DNA from: Diadophis punctatus similis | Lineage: Eukaryota > Chordata > Lepidosauria > Squamata > Dipsadidae | NCBI GenBank assembly: GCA_023053685.1 | Contig: JALIGW010000003.1 | Span: 141,233,008-141,297,007 of the forward strand | DNA: 64,000 bases | Reading direction: 5' to 3' | Part shown: positions 1-10,614 of the stretch, one piece after another | Numbering within the stretch: the first letter of the stretch is position 1 | Layout: each line of letters starts with the position of its first letter | Program-made: the position numbers and the translations under genes | The notes under the pieces: generated by a model | Seen by the model: only the letters and a program-made list of their open reading frames with translations | The model's database searches: none | What the model was told of the DNA's origin: nothing

Positions 1-673
1 TAATAGAGATTAAATTGGTTTTAAATAACAAGATTAAATTAATATTACAGTTTGGGGAATAAGTATAGAAGGTAATGTAACGCAATAGGGACTAAATTGG
101 TAGAGAATAAGATTAAATTATATCATAGGGTGGGAATAAGTATAGATTGCAATCTAATGTAACAGAGATTAAATGAATGTGAAGTTGTTAAGTATTTTTA
201 GATATGGTTTAAGCTGCTTTTGAATTTAACAATTGTGGCCAGGTTGCTGGTGGTACAAAATTGGAAGTGGAAGATTTATTTAAAATCAACATTGTATTGG
301 GCAGAAAAGGCAAAAAAATTTAGAACATTTTAAAGGCTATTTAAATGATATATTCGATAATGGAGAAGATGGACGGATCATATTTAAATCAAGTATTAGA
401 CTAAGAAGATTAAAATAGATTGTGAAGGATATATTTCAATTTAATTTTTTGTTTAATTTACAGTATAAGGAGTTAAGATTTTGTGATATTTGGAAGTTAA
501 TAATTTGCTAGTATATTTTAGTTTTATATTTGTGTAAACTATATTATACCCTGTGTATGTTCTGGGAAGTCTAGGGAGGGGGGGAGTTGGGGGGAGGGAG
601 GGGGGAGGGGGGAGAAAACAACAAAAAATGTTTGTACTTCGTACGCATAAAACTTTTTCAATTTAAAAAAAAA
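1..673 (+). repeat. LINE-like 3' end with G-rich tract and A-rich tail
   Basis: AT-rich sequence leads into a G-rich block at about 573-615, made of many runs of three to seven G. It ends in an AATAAA-like signal region and a run of A at about 663-673. A G-rich 3' UTR followed by an A tail is typical of L1-type LINEs. No coding motif is left, so the family is inference. Nothing recognisable follows at 674-968. Confidence 0.4.
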
Positions 674-968
674 CACATACATGAATAAATATAAGAAACA
701 TTTGGAAATATATAGGAAGTTATATAACATGTTTTCTTGCTTTGAAGATATTTTCCCATTTGATAACTATCCACAATTCAATTCATTGTCTCCAAATATT
801 CTGAAAAGCAACATTTTTTAAAATTTTCAAGAAAAGCATTCAAATATGTTATTTATATACATGAATCACTCCTTTAATCAATGGAACTTCCTTAATAAGC
901 TGGAGTCTCACAAATGAACATGTACACAATCCTAGTGAAAAATATTATGTGTAATGCATCATAGGAAG

Positions 969-2453
969 CAGAGGTGGTATTCATCCGGTTCTCACCGGTT
1001 CAGGCGAACCGGCAGTGAAAATTTTGAGCAGTTCGGAGAACCGGCAAATCCCACAACTGGCTGGCCCTGCCCCTGCCTGCCCGCTCACCCTGCCCTCCCA
1101 TTCACCACTCGCCCCCGCCCACCCGCTCCACCCATCCACTCGCCACTTGCCCTGCCCATCCACCCCACCCAGTCACTTCTCATCTCGCCTCCCCGGCATA
1201 GCTGTTGCTTCTGTTTGGCTCCTCACTTGCATTGACCACATGGTATCTGTGGGCCAGCCAGCTTGCCTGTCTTCCCATGCAGTGCCCATGGCCCAACTGA
1301 GCGGCCCTGAGCAGCCTGGGTAAGCCTGCAAGTCGCGGCCTAGCTAGCTATCTCCCACCATCGCACATGGTGCTGCCAGCTTGCCTGCTTTCATCGTGGC
1401 CTACCACACCAGCCATGCAGCCTAGCTGATATCTGTGCCTCACCCATTCTGCTCACCACAGCTGCCTGCAAAGGTAAGGCGCTCAGCCAAAGGGCTGCCT
1501 CAGGGTGGACATGGCGAGGCCGCCTTCGCCTCAGGTCGGGGGACGTGCGAGTCCCCAGCTCTGGCCTTCCTGGGGCCTCCTCCTGCAAGCAGTCCGGGCT
1601 TGAAAACACATGGCTGGGGCGGAGGAGCGGTCCTCCTTAACAAGCTCCAAAACTGCTCCAAGCCTGGGTTCCTTGTGGGCGCTGGAAGTACTGCCCTTCC
1701 CCACCCAGTCAGCCCGCGCTCCCCTCTCACTCCAAGCACTGATTCCCCCAGTGCCCCACACACGCAACCCCCCAAAATTTTCTGCAGGGAGGAAAGGTGC
1801 ACTGAGGCCACCAGTGGGCTTGTTAAGGCATGCAAATTGCAATATGCTGCCACTAAGCTCCCTGGCTTCCTTGCATGAATGGGGAAGAAAATTGGACGTT
1901 GCAGCCAGAGCTGGGCTTGGAGCAGCGCAGCAACATGTCCGGCCGCTCAATCTACTCCTCTAGCTCCCAATGCCCAAACCGGCGAGCTGGAAGAGAGATT
2001 ATTCGTTGTGCTGGTGAGTACGTACGATACGGACCGAGTGGGCTTTTTTCCATTTTCCCCCCATCTCCCCATTGTGATCCAGAGCGGCGCAGACAGCCGA
2101 ATGGAGGCGGAAAATGTGGCATTTTCATCGGCCCTTCTCTTTTTTTCCCCCAGCCTCCTTTTGCCAGAATGCGCCAGGCAGGCTTGGCAGGCAGGCGTGT
2201 TTTTTAGATGGACTTTTATTTTGTCAGCCCAAGGGGGGGGGGAAGGGGCTCGGAATGGTAACTAGAAATTGCCCTGTCTCTGCAGCATAGGCCCACCTGT
2301 GCCGCCTCACCTTGCCATGAGTGACATCGAGTTGGCCACCCCACTCAGTCACATGCCCACCCAGCCATGCCCACCCAGCCATGCCCACCCAGCCATGCCC
2401 ACCCAGCCATGCCCACAGAACAGGTAGTAAAAAAAATTTGAATCCCACCACTG
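969..2453. mobile_element. hAT-like non-autonomous DNA transposon, 1.5 kb
   Basis: The left end reads CAGAGGTGGTATTC and the right end GAATCCCACCACTG, an inverted pair. The flanks ATAGGAAG and ACAGGAAG match at 7 of 8 bases, as expected for an old 8-bp hAT target duplication. The interior is GC-rich, with open frames on both strands but no transposase motif. It holds CACC-rich sequence and a 14-bp tandem repeat near the right end. The termini resemble the smaller elements at 8432, 14659 and 36898, suggesting one family with different cargo. Confidence 0.75.
2356..2411 (+). repeat. 14-bp minisatellite, four units
   Basis: The unit CCCACCCAGCCATG is repeated four times without interruption inside the right part of the 1.5-kb hAT-like element. 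Confidence 0.9.
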
Positions 2454-4105
2454 ACAGGAAGCATTATCTGTGGAATGACAGTGGTTGTTTCAGTCATCAA
2501 ATAATAAAACATTATTTTTTATTCTGTGGAATTAGGAAAATGTTTTAGTGCATACATGTCAATAACCAGCTAAAATCTTTTTTGATACTAATTACTAGAA
2601 ACAAAAGGTAAAATCCATACAGGAGCACATTTACATATGTATTCTAAAAACAGGGTTTTCATTAGACAGGCTTCCAATTTCAATCCTTTCAAAAATCCTT
2701 TGCTGAGAGGCCTTTGGGAGACATTCAAAAACCAATATTACAATTATAATCAAACTGCCCACTTATTCTAAACTATTTTAAAACTTAGTTAACAAGCTTG
2801 GGATATACCAACACTTTAAAATCACACTTTTTGTCAGGCAAAAGCAACTAGAACCTGTCATGAGAACTCTCAAGCAGAAGTTTTATTGTTAGTCACCTAT
2901 GTTACAAGAATCTCATCGGACCGACTGCATTCCCTTGGGAATGGTCAGATAAGGCTTCGGGGATTCTGGGGAAGGTCAGGCCTGGGCCGCTTCCTGCAAT
3001 GCAAGGACTCTAAACTTGGCCCCCTCTTAACACCTCCCTTCAGTCTAGCTGGAGATTCCATCACACTTTTCTATATACTCTGCATTTTTATGACTCTTTA
3101 AAACATTTGTTCTATATATTGAAGAGCTATACTATAACAAGCCACTCAAAATATTCCCAGGAGTGTGCAATTATATTTTCTGCATGCTGATGAAACCTAA
3201 CAAAGTGTCTCAACAAGTCAACATATTATAGAAGACAGTTGTCTAAGCTACACATACATAAACAGTACCCACAAGAGGCTTGAATGTGAAATTCTCCCGA
3301 GATTCCTTTCAAAAATTGCTCTCAATTTATTATTTTAATATAACAGAATAAACTTATGATAATAGAATAAATATACAAGAAATACTATACTGATATTAAC
3401 TGAATTTAATTAATGTAAATCATTTTTAAATTAATTAGAATAAAACCATGCTTAGCTTTTGTCCTGTCCGACATTTTTATTCCTGATCTAGTCACTTTCC
3501 CTCAGCCCTAGAAAGACGAAGGCAATGACAAAACACTTCCAAAACCTAGCCAACTGCAGAAATTTGTCCAGCTAACACTATCTCAAAAGTGTGCGAGCGT
3601 GCACACACGCCAATCAATTTATTGGAGTTTGATCCCTGGCTTGCTAGTCAAAGTCCAAGTATAGTTTAACACTTTTACTCTTCATTGGAAATAAATATCT
3701 GAACTTATTATTAATGATGTAGTACTGGAAACCTTTACTTATCATTATATACTTCTGGAAAATTATGTGTCCCAAATATAAATATTGCAGAAACCTGTTT
3801 TTAGACAAGTCTCTAATAATAAATCATTAGCACTTCAGACTGCCTTGGCCTTTCTAGAAAACAAGTTCTAAAATAAGGCAATCCTATGGGAGTATATGGT
3901 ATGACTAAGGCATTTGAGATTTGCAAAGTTATGCTGATTTGTAAAGTGCATTGCACTGGCCTATATCTCATTCCATCTATTCAACATTTAGATAACAAAT
4001 GAAATTATTAAATACAACAAATGAAATACACTAAAACTCCAAATATGTTTTATAATTCAAGTATTTCATTCAAAATATAGCATATACTGTGATGTAAGAC
4101 CACAC
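2454..4105. other. Non-coding AT-rich stretch (likely DCDC2 intron)
   Basis: No gene, RNA or complete transposon was recognised here apart from the SINE remnant at 3465-3575. By gene order this should be a DCDC2 intron or its downstream flank; which one cannot be told from this window. Confidence 0.4.
3465..3575 (+). repeat. Sauria-type SINE fragment
   Basis: The order of blocks (CTAGTCACTTTCCCTCAGCC, GGCAATGACAAAACACTTCC, CAGAAATTTGTCCAG) matches the better copy at 57001-57205. The tRNA-like head is missing and the copy is diverged. Confidence 0.55.
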
Positions 4106-4318
4106 CAGTGGTGGGTTGCTGCCGGTTCGGACCGGTTCGCCCGTACTGGTGGCGGAAATTTGCCCCCACTCGCCGAACTGGTAGTGATGGCTGGCTGGCC
4201 ATGCCCCCAAACCGGTCCTTCGGTCGCCGCTCCCTGAAAGTGGCTTGCAAAGAACCCTCTGCGCATATGCAGAGGGTCATTTCCATGACATGACGTAGGC
4301 AAAACGTGCACTTCCGAC
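4106..4318 (+). mobile_element. hAT-like element, left end only
   Basis: It begins CAGTGGTGGGTTGC followed by GGTTCGGACCGGTTC, the same end as the 14659 element. No matching right end is seen before CR1 sequence starts at about 4320, so it is truncated. Confidence 0.55.
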
Positions 4319-4319
4319 A

Positions 4320-5203
4320 TACTTCATTCAGTTTTGGTTGCCACGATATAAAAAGAGACTCTAGAAAGAGTGCAGAGAAGAGCAACAAAGATGATTAGGG
4401 GACTAGAGGCTAGAACAGTGATGGCAACCCTTTTTGGCATGGAGTGCCGAAAAGATTGCGTGGGAACATCATGTGCGTGTGCGCTCATCAGAGCCTCACT
4501 CCAGAAAAGCTGAACTTCCAGGTTCTAATGCGCGCCTGATGATCAGCTGGCCGGTGTGCATGCTGGTTTTTGGCACTGCCGTGCATGTGAAGGGACCGCA
4601 CTCTGGAAAAGCTGAAGTTCCGGGTTCTGGCACACATGCGCACCCGACAGTCAGCTGGCCAATGCGCATGCGCACACCAGTTTTTGGCACTGCCGTGCAT
4701 GCAAAGGACAGCTGATTGTCACACGCATATGTGCACCAGAAACCTGAAAGACGAACAGGCAAGGCCGCACATGCCAGGCGACATGGCTTCGTGTGCCACT
4801 TTGGGCACAAGTGCCATGGGTCACCATCACGGAGCTAAAACATATGAAGAACAGTTGCTGGAATTGGTTATGTCTAGTTTAATTAAAAGAAGGACTAGGG
4901 TGACATGATAGCAGTGTTCCAATATCTCAGGGGCTGCCACAAAGAAGGAGTCAACCTATTCTCCAAAGCACCTGAATGCAGGACAAGAAGCAATGGATGG
5001 AAACTTATTAAGAAGAGATCCAACATGGAAATAAGAAGAAATTTCCTGACAGTTAGAACAATTAATAAGTGGAATGGTTTGCCTTCAGAAGTTGTGGGTG
5101 CTCCATCACCAGAGGTTTTTTAGCGACTGGTCAGCCATTTTTACTGGGTCTCCTGATTGAACAGGGGTTTTGTCTAAAAGACCTCCAAGGTACCTTCCAT
5201 GGA
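4320..5203 (+). mobile_element. CR1 LINE, 3' part of ORF2, split by a hAT insertion
   Basis: Segments 4320-4415 and 4833-5203 are collinear with the better CR1 copy at 44272-44993. They encode the motif around [17 protein letters not shown], then ELVMSSLIKRRTR and [14 protein letters not shown]. Reading frames are broken. The 417-bp hAT-like element at 4416-4832 sits inside the codons after LEA, so the CR1 copy is older than that insertion. The final ACCTCCAAGG block is the usual CR1 3' region. Confidence 0.85.
4416..4832. mobile_element. hAT-like MITE inserted in CR1
   Basis: It starts CAGTGATGGCAACCC and ends GGTCACCATCACGG, an imperfect inverted pair. The flanks GGCTAGAA and AGCTAAAA are both one change from GGCTAAAA, which is the uninterrupted CR1 sequence at 44584. 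This supports an 8-bp duplication. Related copies are at 18648-19128 and 61710-62373. There is no coding capacity. Confidence 0.85.
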
Positions 5204-5771
5204 GCAGACATGAAAGGACATGGGCCTGGGAGAACTGGAAGCACCACGGTGAGTCAGGCTGGAAAATAACAGAGCTCCGACGAGCTTCGCGAAATCCAGC
5301 CTGACAAACTGCTGTCAGGGGGTCTTCGGACCGGAACTGTCCTGAAGGGATGGTGAAGAAGGAGAGGCGTCTCGGATGACCCAGAGGAGCAGGGTTAGGG
5401 TTAGGGTTCCTTGAGTGGTCCTTGAGTGGTCAGAGACAGCTCTTCAGACCGGCAGTGGGGGCAGGGGCCATTTTTGGATGACCACTACAAAACTGGGGCA
5501 ACCATACCAAGTTTATGTGCAGGAGCAATGTTTGAACGAAATGCTGAAACCGGGTGAGAAAGTGATCAACTTGCAGGTAAAGGCAACTTTTAATTTGGAA
5601 CTTTAAAGAATTTCCAAGCTGAAATAGCGGCTACTTGGCACTTGGGAATGGAACAAAGGAAAGGAAAAAAATGGAGGTTAAAGCATTAAAGCCCAAGAAG
5701 ATTATTTGTATTTTGGACATAATTTGAATTGGAGAAACATAAATAACAGAAGGAAGAAATTGGTGAGAAAA

Positions 5772-5773
<2 letters not shown>
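5204..5773 (+). other. Unassigned repeat-like sequence with telomere-like motif
   Basis: GC-richer sequence changes to A-rich sequence at about 5600. It may be the 5' part of a LINE that continues after the hAT insertion at 7356-8103, but no protein motif proves this. It contains three TTAGGG units at 5391-5408 and a doubled CCTTGAGTGGT. Confidence 0.3.
5391..5408 (+). repeat. Three TTAGGG telomere-type units
   Basis: The 18 bases are exactly three units of the vertebrate telomere hexamer. The run is too short to call an old telomere fusion. Confidence 0.8.

Positions 5774-5842
<69 letters not shown>
5774..5842 (+). repeat. (TG)n microsatellite
   Basis: About 34 uninterrupted TG units lie directly before the hAT element at 5849. 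The open frames over it are an artefact of the repeat. Confidence 0.97.
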
Positions 5843-5844
<2 letters not shown>

Positions 5845-6052
5845 AAAGCAGTGGTTCCCAAACTCTTTCAGTCCACCGCCCCCTTGGTGCTACAAACTCA
5901 TCCTAAGTGCCCCCCACCCCCACCCCTTCAGGTGGGCGTGTCTTGGTGGTCAGGTGACTGGGTGGGCATGGCTAACTTGTAAAATGTGGTGAAACTCACT
6001 TAACAACGCTCTTGCTTAGCAACCAAAATTTTGGGCTCAATTGTGGTCATAA

Positions 6053-6357
6053 GTCTTTCTTTCTTTCCTCCCTTCCCTTCTTTCTTTTTCTTTCTTTCTG
6101 TCTTCCTTCCTTCCTACCTAACATCTTTCTTTCTTTCTTTTTCTTTCTTTCTTTTTCTTTCTTTCTGTCTTCCTTCCTCCCTTCCTACTATCTTTCTTTC
6201 TTTTTCATTCTTTCTGTCTTCCTTCCTTCCTACCATCTTTCTTTCTTTTTCTTTCTTTCCATCTTCCTTCCTTTCTTCCTCCCTTCCTTCTTCTTTCTTT
6301 TTTTCTTCTTCCTTTCTTCCTTCTTCCTTTCTTCCTTTCTTTCTCTCTTTCTTCTGC
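6053..6357 (+). repeat. Polypyrimidine microsatellite (CTTT/CTTCC)n
   Basis: About 300 bases of almost pure C/T made of CTTT and CTTCC units. Such tracts can adopt triplex structures. The long C/T-coded open frames here are not genes. Confidence 0.95.
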
Positions 6358-6642
6358 AGTAGAAAGCATCCTCCCCCAAGGCAAATATCTTGTGACAGCA
6401 GCTATGAGATGCTCCTAAAATTCCAAATTACTCACCAACTCCCAAGACAGGGGATTCCTGACATAGAGTTTATTGCTTATAAAATGGTTCCATATGTGCA
6501 GGTATATATGAATGAGAGAAAGTGAGGGCGCCCCTGAATGTGTGAATGCACATGAGAAACATCCATGCCTTTTCCAATCTTCTTTCTTTCTTTCTCCTTC
6601 TCTCTTCTCGGTGGCGGGAGAAGGAAGAAAGTGCTCTGGCCT

Positions 6643-7027
6643 CGGCTTACTTTCCTGGTGAGGCTCGGAGACTGCCCAGCACACCCATCCGCCAGCTCTC
6701 CAGGCAGTGCCACTTTCTCCCTGCCCCACCAAGGCCCCCACCAGCCCAGAGGCCGGCGGACCCCTGAGGCCGGTGGAGCTCCGTAGGTGCGCGCCCTGAT
6801 GCTTCCCAGCCCACAAAGGTCCCGGAGCCGAAGCCGGGAAGGTGAGAGGGGTGACGGTGATGAAACCACGCTCCAACATGGCAGTAGCGCGTCCCCTGTC
6901 ATTTGCCATCCTGAAGCGTGGTCTCTGGGCTGGCAGGGGCCTTGGCGGGGCAGGGAGAAAGTGGCGCTGCTTGGAGAGCTGGCGGATGGGTGTGCCAGGC
7001 GGTCTCCGAGTCTCGCCAGGAAGGTAA
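6643..7027. repeat. Inverted pair of about 110-bp GC-rich arms
   Basis: 6643-6752 and the reverse complement of 6919-7027 agree at most positions, including the shared block ACACCCATCCGCCAGCTCTC. On the plus strand the right arm ends AGGAAGGTAAGT, a consensus-like splice donor. The left arm read in reverse ends AGGAAAGTAAGC. The arms may be a duplicated captured exon edge; that is inference. Confidence 0.75.
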
Positions 7028-7355
7028 GTTGAGCGCCGGCCGGGCCCACATGCTCCCACCAGCCCACCCACTGGCTGGGCCGGATGCCAACCTCAGAAGG
7101 CAAGCGGGTGTGTAGGACCGCTGAGAAGGCTGTGTGGAAGGCCACCAAGCATGGCAGAGCTGCAGGGAAGGGAGTAGACTGTTACCTCCCTTCCCCGCCG
7201 CACTGACATGCTTTCCTGCCTTCCACGTGGCCTCTTAGTGCCCCCTGCCCCCCTTGCCTCTTAGCGCTCCCCTGCCGCCCCCCTTGCCTCTTAGCGCCCC
7301 CCTAAGTCATCCCACTGCCCCCCGGGGCTGGTACCGCCCACTTTGGGAACCAATG

Positions 7356-8103
7356 AATTACAGCTATTATTTGAACAGTTTTGACAATCAGCTGGGAGCA
7401 TATTGCGGAGTGGAGAGTACCATCTACTGGAGAGAAGAAAGTATTGCAACAATTGTAACAATTTGTGGACTGTAGAAGAGAAAGTGCAGCTGTCTGGCCT
7501 TGTTTGAAAGGAGATAATGTGGAAAGCCTGAAAATTTTTAAGGAGTGTTTGCTTTGCCTAGACTGCTTGGCTTTGTTTTTCTACGGTGGCAGAGAACAAA
7601 AAATTTGGAATAGAATTGAATTGGACTATTATTTGAATTGGATTAAATAGAAACTGAAAATAAAAAAGAGATTATATGGACCTTAAGTTTTAACTTAATG
7701 TGATATATCATAAAAGGCTAATTGGCAATATGAAGAGTTGGATGTATGAAGAATTATTTGTTATATTAAAAAATGTGTGTGAAACTGTAAAAGGTGATAA
7801 AAAACTAGAAACATTGTTGGAATACATAGAGCATGAAACAGTAGAAGAGTCAGAAATTTTGTTGGAATATTCAGAGCAGAAAACAGAAGAGGGGGGTGGT
7901 AAAAAAGAAAAATGAGGAACAAGAAAATAATACAGAAGACGAAGGGATTGAAAGCAAAAAAAAAACCCTGGATGATTTCACTGGGATTTACAGTGGCAAA
8001 AAAAGAGTTAAAATGGGAAATAGTGGGAAGAGATTAAAGACTAGGGTGAGAACCACATGAAGAATAAATTCAAAAGAGAGAAGAAAGACTCAGGAGAAAA
8101 GAT
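7356..8103 (+). other. A-rich repeat-like stretch with 71-codon frame
   Basis: 7700-7915 encodes a short acidic, lysine-rich frame (KSWMYEELFVILKNVCE...) that ends in a stop and has no recognised domain. It could be an eroded ORF1 start of a LINE whose upstream part is at 5204-5773. I do not recognise it and see no splice sites, so I do not call it a host gene. Confidence 0.25.
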
Positions 8104-8104
8104 A

Positions 8105-8360
8105 CCGTATTTTTCGGAGTATAAGACGCACCTTTTTCCTCCCTAAAAGTGGCTGAAAATTTGGGTGTGTCTTATACTTCGAATGTAGCTTTTTTTTCCA
8201 GCCCTAACTAGGTGCTAACAGATCTTCCCAGCTCTTACCTTGCAGGCTTTTTCATTGTTACTCTCTCCAAAGAATGTTTTTCCAGCCCTAAGTCTTTGCA
8301 GAATTTTTTTTCATTGCTCTACTTGCTCCGAATAACGATCTTCCCAGCTCTTACTGGCTT
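8105..8360. mobile_element. Mariner-like MITE, left end and body
   Basis: It begins with TA then CCGTATTTTTCGGAGTATAAG, the same terminus as the complete copy at 10297-10437, followed by an inverted CTTATACTTCGAATG. A clean right end is not visible and the body after about 8200 is degenerate. Confidence 0.6.
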
Positions 8361-8431
8361 GCAGGTTCTCTCACCAATTCCACTTCTGTAACAAATTCTT
8401 ATATTGAATGCAGAAGTACATACATTCAGAC

Positions 8432-8721
8432 CAGTGGTGGGATTCAATTTTTTTTACTTCTGGTTCTGTGGGCGTGGCGTGGCTTGGTGGGCATGGCTTG
8501 TGGGCATGGCTTGGTGGGCATGGCTTGGTGGGCGTGGCAGGGGAAGGATACTGCAAAATCTCCATTCCCACCCCACTCTAGGGGAAGTTTACTGCAAAAT
8601 ACCCATTCCCTCCCAATCAGCTGGGACTCAGGAGGCAGAGAATAGATGGGGGCGGGGCCAGTCAGAGGTGATATTTACCGGTTCTCCAGAACTGGTCAGA
8701 ACCTGCTGAAACCCACCTCTG
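8432..8721. mobile_element. hAT-like MITE with perfect 8-bp duplication
   Basis: It starts CAGTGGTGGGATTC and ends GAAACCCACCTCTG. Both flanks are ATTCAGAC. The interior has GGCTTGGTGGGCATGG repeats, shared with 36898-37159. It is non-coding. Confidence 0.92.
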
Positions 8722-10223
8722 ATTCAGACAGAGTAACTACTCATATATCTTGTCTGCCTGTTTGTCTGTCTATCTATCTATTTATCCATATCTATCTTGC
8801 CTGAGAATCAGCATTCCTAAGCACAAGAAGGAATCTCTATGATAATTTCCAATAGGAAATAGGGCACTCTGGTGCTGATCTCTAGGAAAATTTAATTTTT
8901 AAATTGTTAGATCATTTACAGTCAGCATAGGTTATTTATGAACCACTATAAATACAGTATACCTATCTATAGTTGCATTTTCTGTGCAATTCTCTCTTTC
9001 TCCATTAATGAAAAGCTTGCACAAAAGTGAAATATTAAGGGGAAACTGGTAACATGGGAAAAGAAAGGAATTCTTTAGTCCTGTTAATCATTTGCCTGAT
9101 CTAAATTTCATTCCTTTCCCACGGATTTAAGAGTCATTCCTTCAGTGAGGTTGAAGTAGGAACTATGAGATACTAAGTAGACAAATGGATGATAGTGAGA
9201 AGATTAAACAACTCTGACATCTGTCCTCTGTTCAAGACATCAGTCGTTTCTAAGTAGGTTCCATCAAAAATAAGGAGTGGGGGGAATTACATAATTACAA
9301 TTTATTGGAGTATGAAAGATTGAATAGGGTCAAGAACGAAGCAATGGGGTTCAGAATAAATGTGTACTAGCTGAATGTTGATTGAATGGGTATATGCCCA
9401 TTGCAAAAGAAATAAGTGAGTTTGGTTTTACAGAGAGAATAAATCAGGATTGCATTTCAATACTTATATCATATTATATTATGTTATAAATTATACAAAA
9501 AATGACTGACTGGGTTGAAAGGAAGGGGGGAATGAAGAAAGAATGATTGGAAAGATATACATTCTAAAAAATATAAGGCTTTTACAAAGTCATATATGGA
9601 CATGATAGAAGCAAAGATGGAGTGCAAGAATAAGGTATGGATAGAAATGGAGACCGCTGTTGCTGTTAATTAGATTTAGCTATGTTTTAATTTTTTATGT
9701 GGAATTCTTGATGCTCTCTGAATTGGTTGTTTGCCTGCATTACACAAGTAGATATCATCATCATCATGAGTATGGTGTTTGCTTCCAATTTGTATGCCCT
9801 GCCATTTTGGGAAGGGTGTGGGTTTCTTCATGGAGATCACATTGCTTAGCAACCGCAATGCCAGCAGGCCCCATTGCCATTGTTTGGCAAATTACTTGAC
9901 TCAATCCAAGCCATTCCTACCTTTTCCTCATCTCTGCCCTCTGGGCTGCCCTATACCCTGCCTTGCAGGATGACAAGCAGCCCCAGAACCACATACCTCG
10001 GGGGCTGCTTGCCGTAGCCTAGGAAACCTCAGTCACTCCAGCTTAGTCCAAGTCACACTTACTACATGTCATCCCGCCCAGGTAAACCAGATAGGAAACA
10101 CGAATAATTATACTTTATTCTGAATCTTGCAAGTCTGAAGGTACAAACCTCCCATCACCATTTTAACTGCCTAAACAATTAGGGCAGGCCCTTCCTAAAT
10201 TTCCCCCTCTTGCTGTTAATCTA
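8722..10223. other. Non-coding stretch, no gene seen
   Basis: It contains a short degenerate TCTA/TCTG repeat near 8757-8795. The rest is AT-rich sequence with no recognised gene or intact repeat. Confidence 0.4.
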
Positions 10224-10508
10224 CCATGTTTTCCTGAAAATAAGACCTAATCAGAAAATAAGCTCTAGCAAGATTTTTCAGGATGCTCATAATATACCGT
10301 ATTTTTCGGAGTATAAGACGCACCTTTTTCCTCCCTAAAAGAGGCTGAAAATTTGGGTGCGTCTTATACTCCGAATGTAGCTTTTACGAAGCTTTTTTCC
10401 CAAGCCTCCGGTGCGACTTATACTCCAAAAAATATGGTAAGCCCTATCCCCAAAATAAGCCTCAGTTAAGATAGTTAAGATCGTCAGCCAGACGGAAGCA
10501 TTTTAGTA
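10224..10508. mobile_element. Diverged mariner-like MITE, interrupted by another
   Basis: It starts CCATGTTTTCCTGAAAATAAG after TA, and resumes at 10438 with CCCTATCCCCAAAATAAGCC. The copy at 10297-10437 is inserted in it. The right boundary is uncertain. Confidence 0.5.
10297..10437. mobile_element. Complete 141-bp mariner-like MITE
   Basis: The ends CCGTATTTTTCGGAGTATAAG and CTTATACTCCAAAAAATATGG form terminal inverted repeats, flanked by TA on both sides. It is nested inside another MITE and has no coding capacity. Confidence 0.85.
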
Positions 10509-10614
10509 TCGTATTTCCCCGAAAATAAGACCTAACCAGAAAATAAGCCCCAAAGCTGAGGCTTTTAGAGCAAAAATTAATATAAAACCTGGTCTTATTT
10601 TCGGGGAAACACGG
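10509..10614. mobile_element. Mariner-like MITE, 106 bp
   Basis: The left end TCGTATTTCCCCGAAAATAAG pairs with the right end CTTATTTTCGGGGAAACACGG, with TA at each side. It is the same family as 18508-18642. Confidence 0.8.

Larger units (their letters stand above)
5849..7355. mobile_element. hAT-like transposon, 1.5 kb, with microsatellite and inverted GC-rich cargo
   Basis: It begins CAGTGGTTCCCAAACT and ends CTTTGGGAACCAATG, an imperfect terminal inverted pair. Flanks GTTTAAAG and AATTACAG are only a weak duplication. After the left end come 300 bp of CTTT/CTTCC repeat, then GC-rich sequence with two inverted arms (6643-6752 and 6919-7027). The run of CCCCCTTGCCTCTTAGCGCC repeats near 7230-7300 belongs to the right end. 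Long frames on both strands in 6415-7148 come from base composition and the inverted arms. No transposase is seen. Confidence 0.7.

Noticed and set aside
969..2453. Frames of up to 147 codons as genes
   Set aside because: They overlap on both strands in GC-rich transposon cargo without any protein motif.
5774..5992. Cys/Val repeat proteins over TG microsatellites (also 25582-25824)
   Set aside because: Pure translation of (TG)n.
6415..7148. Frames of 218 and 223 codons on the minus strand
   Set aside because: They lie in a hAT-like element with inverted GC-rich arms and run into a C/T repeat; residues are low-complexity.
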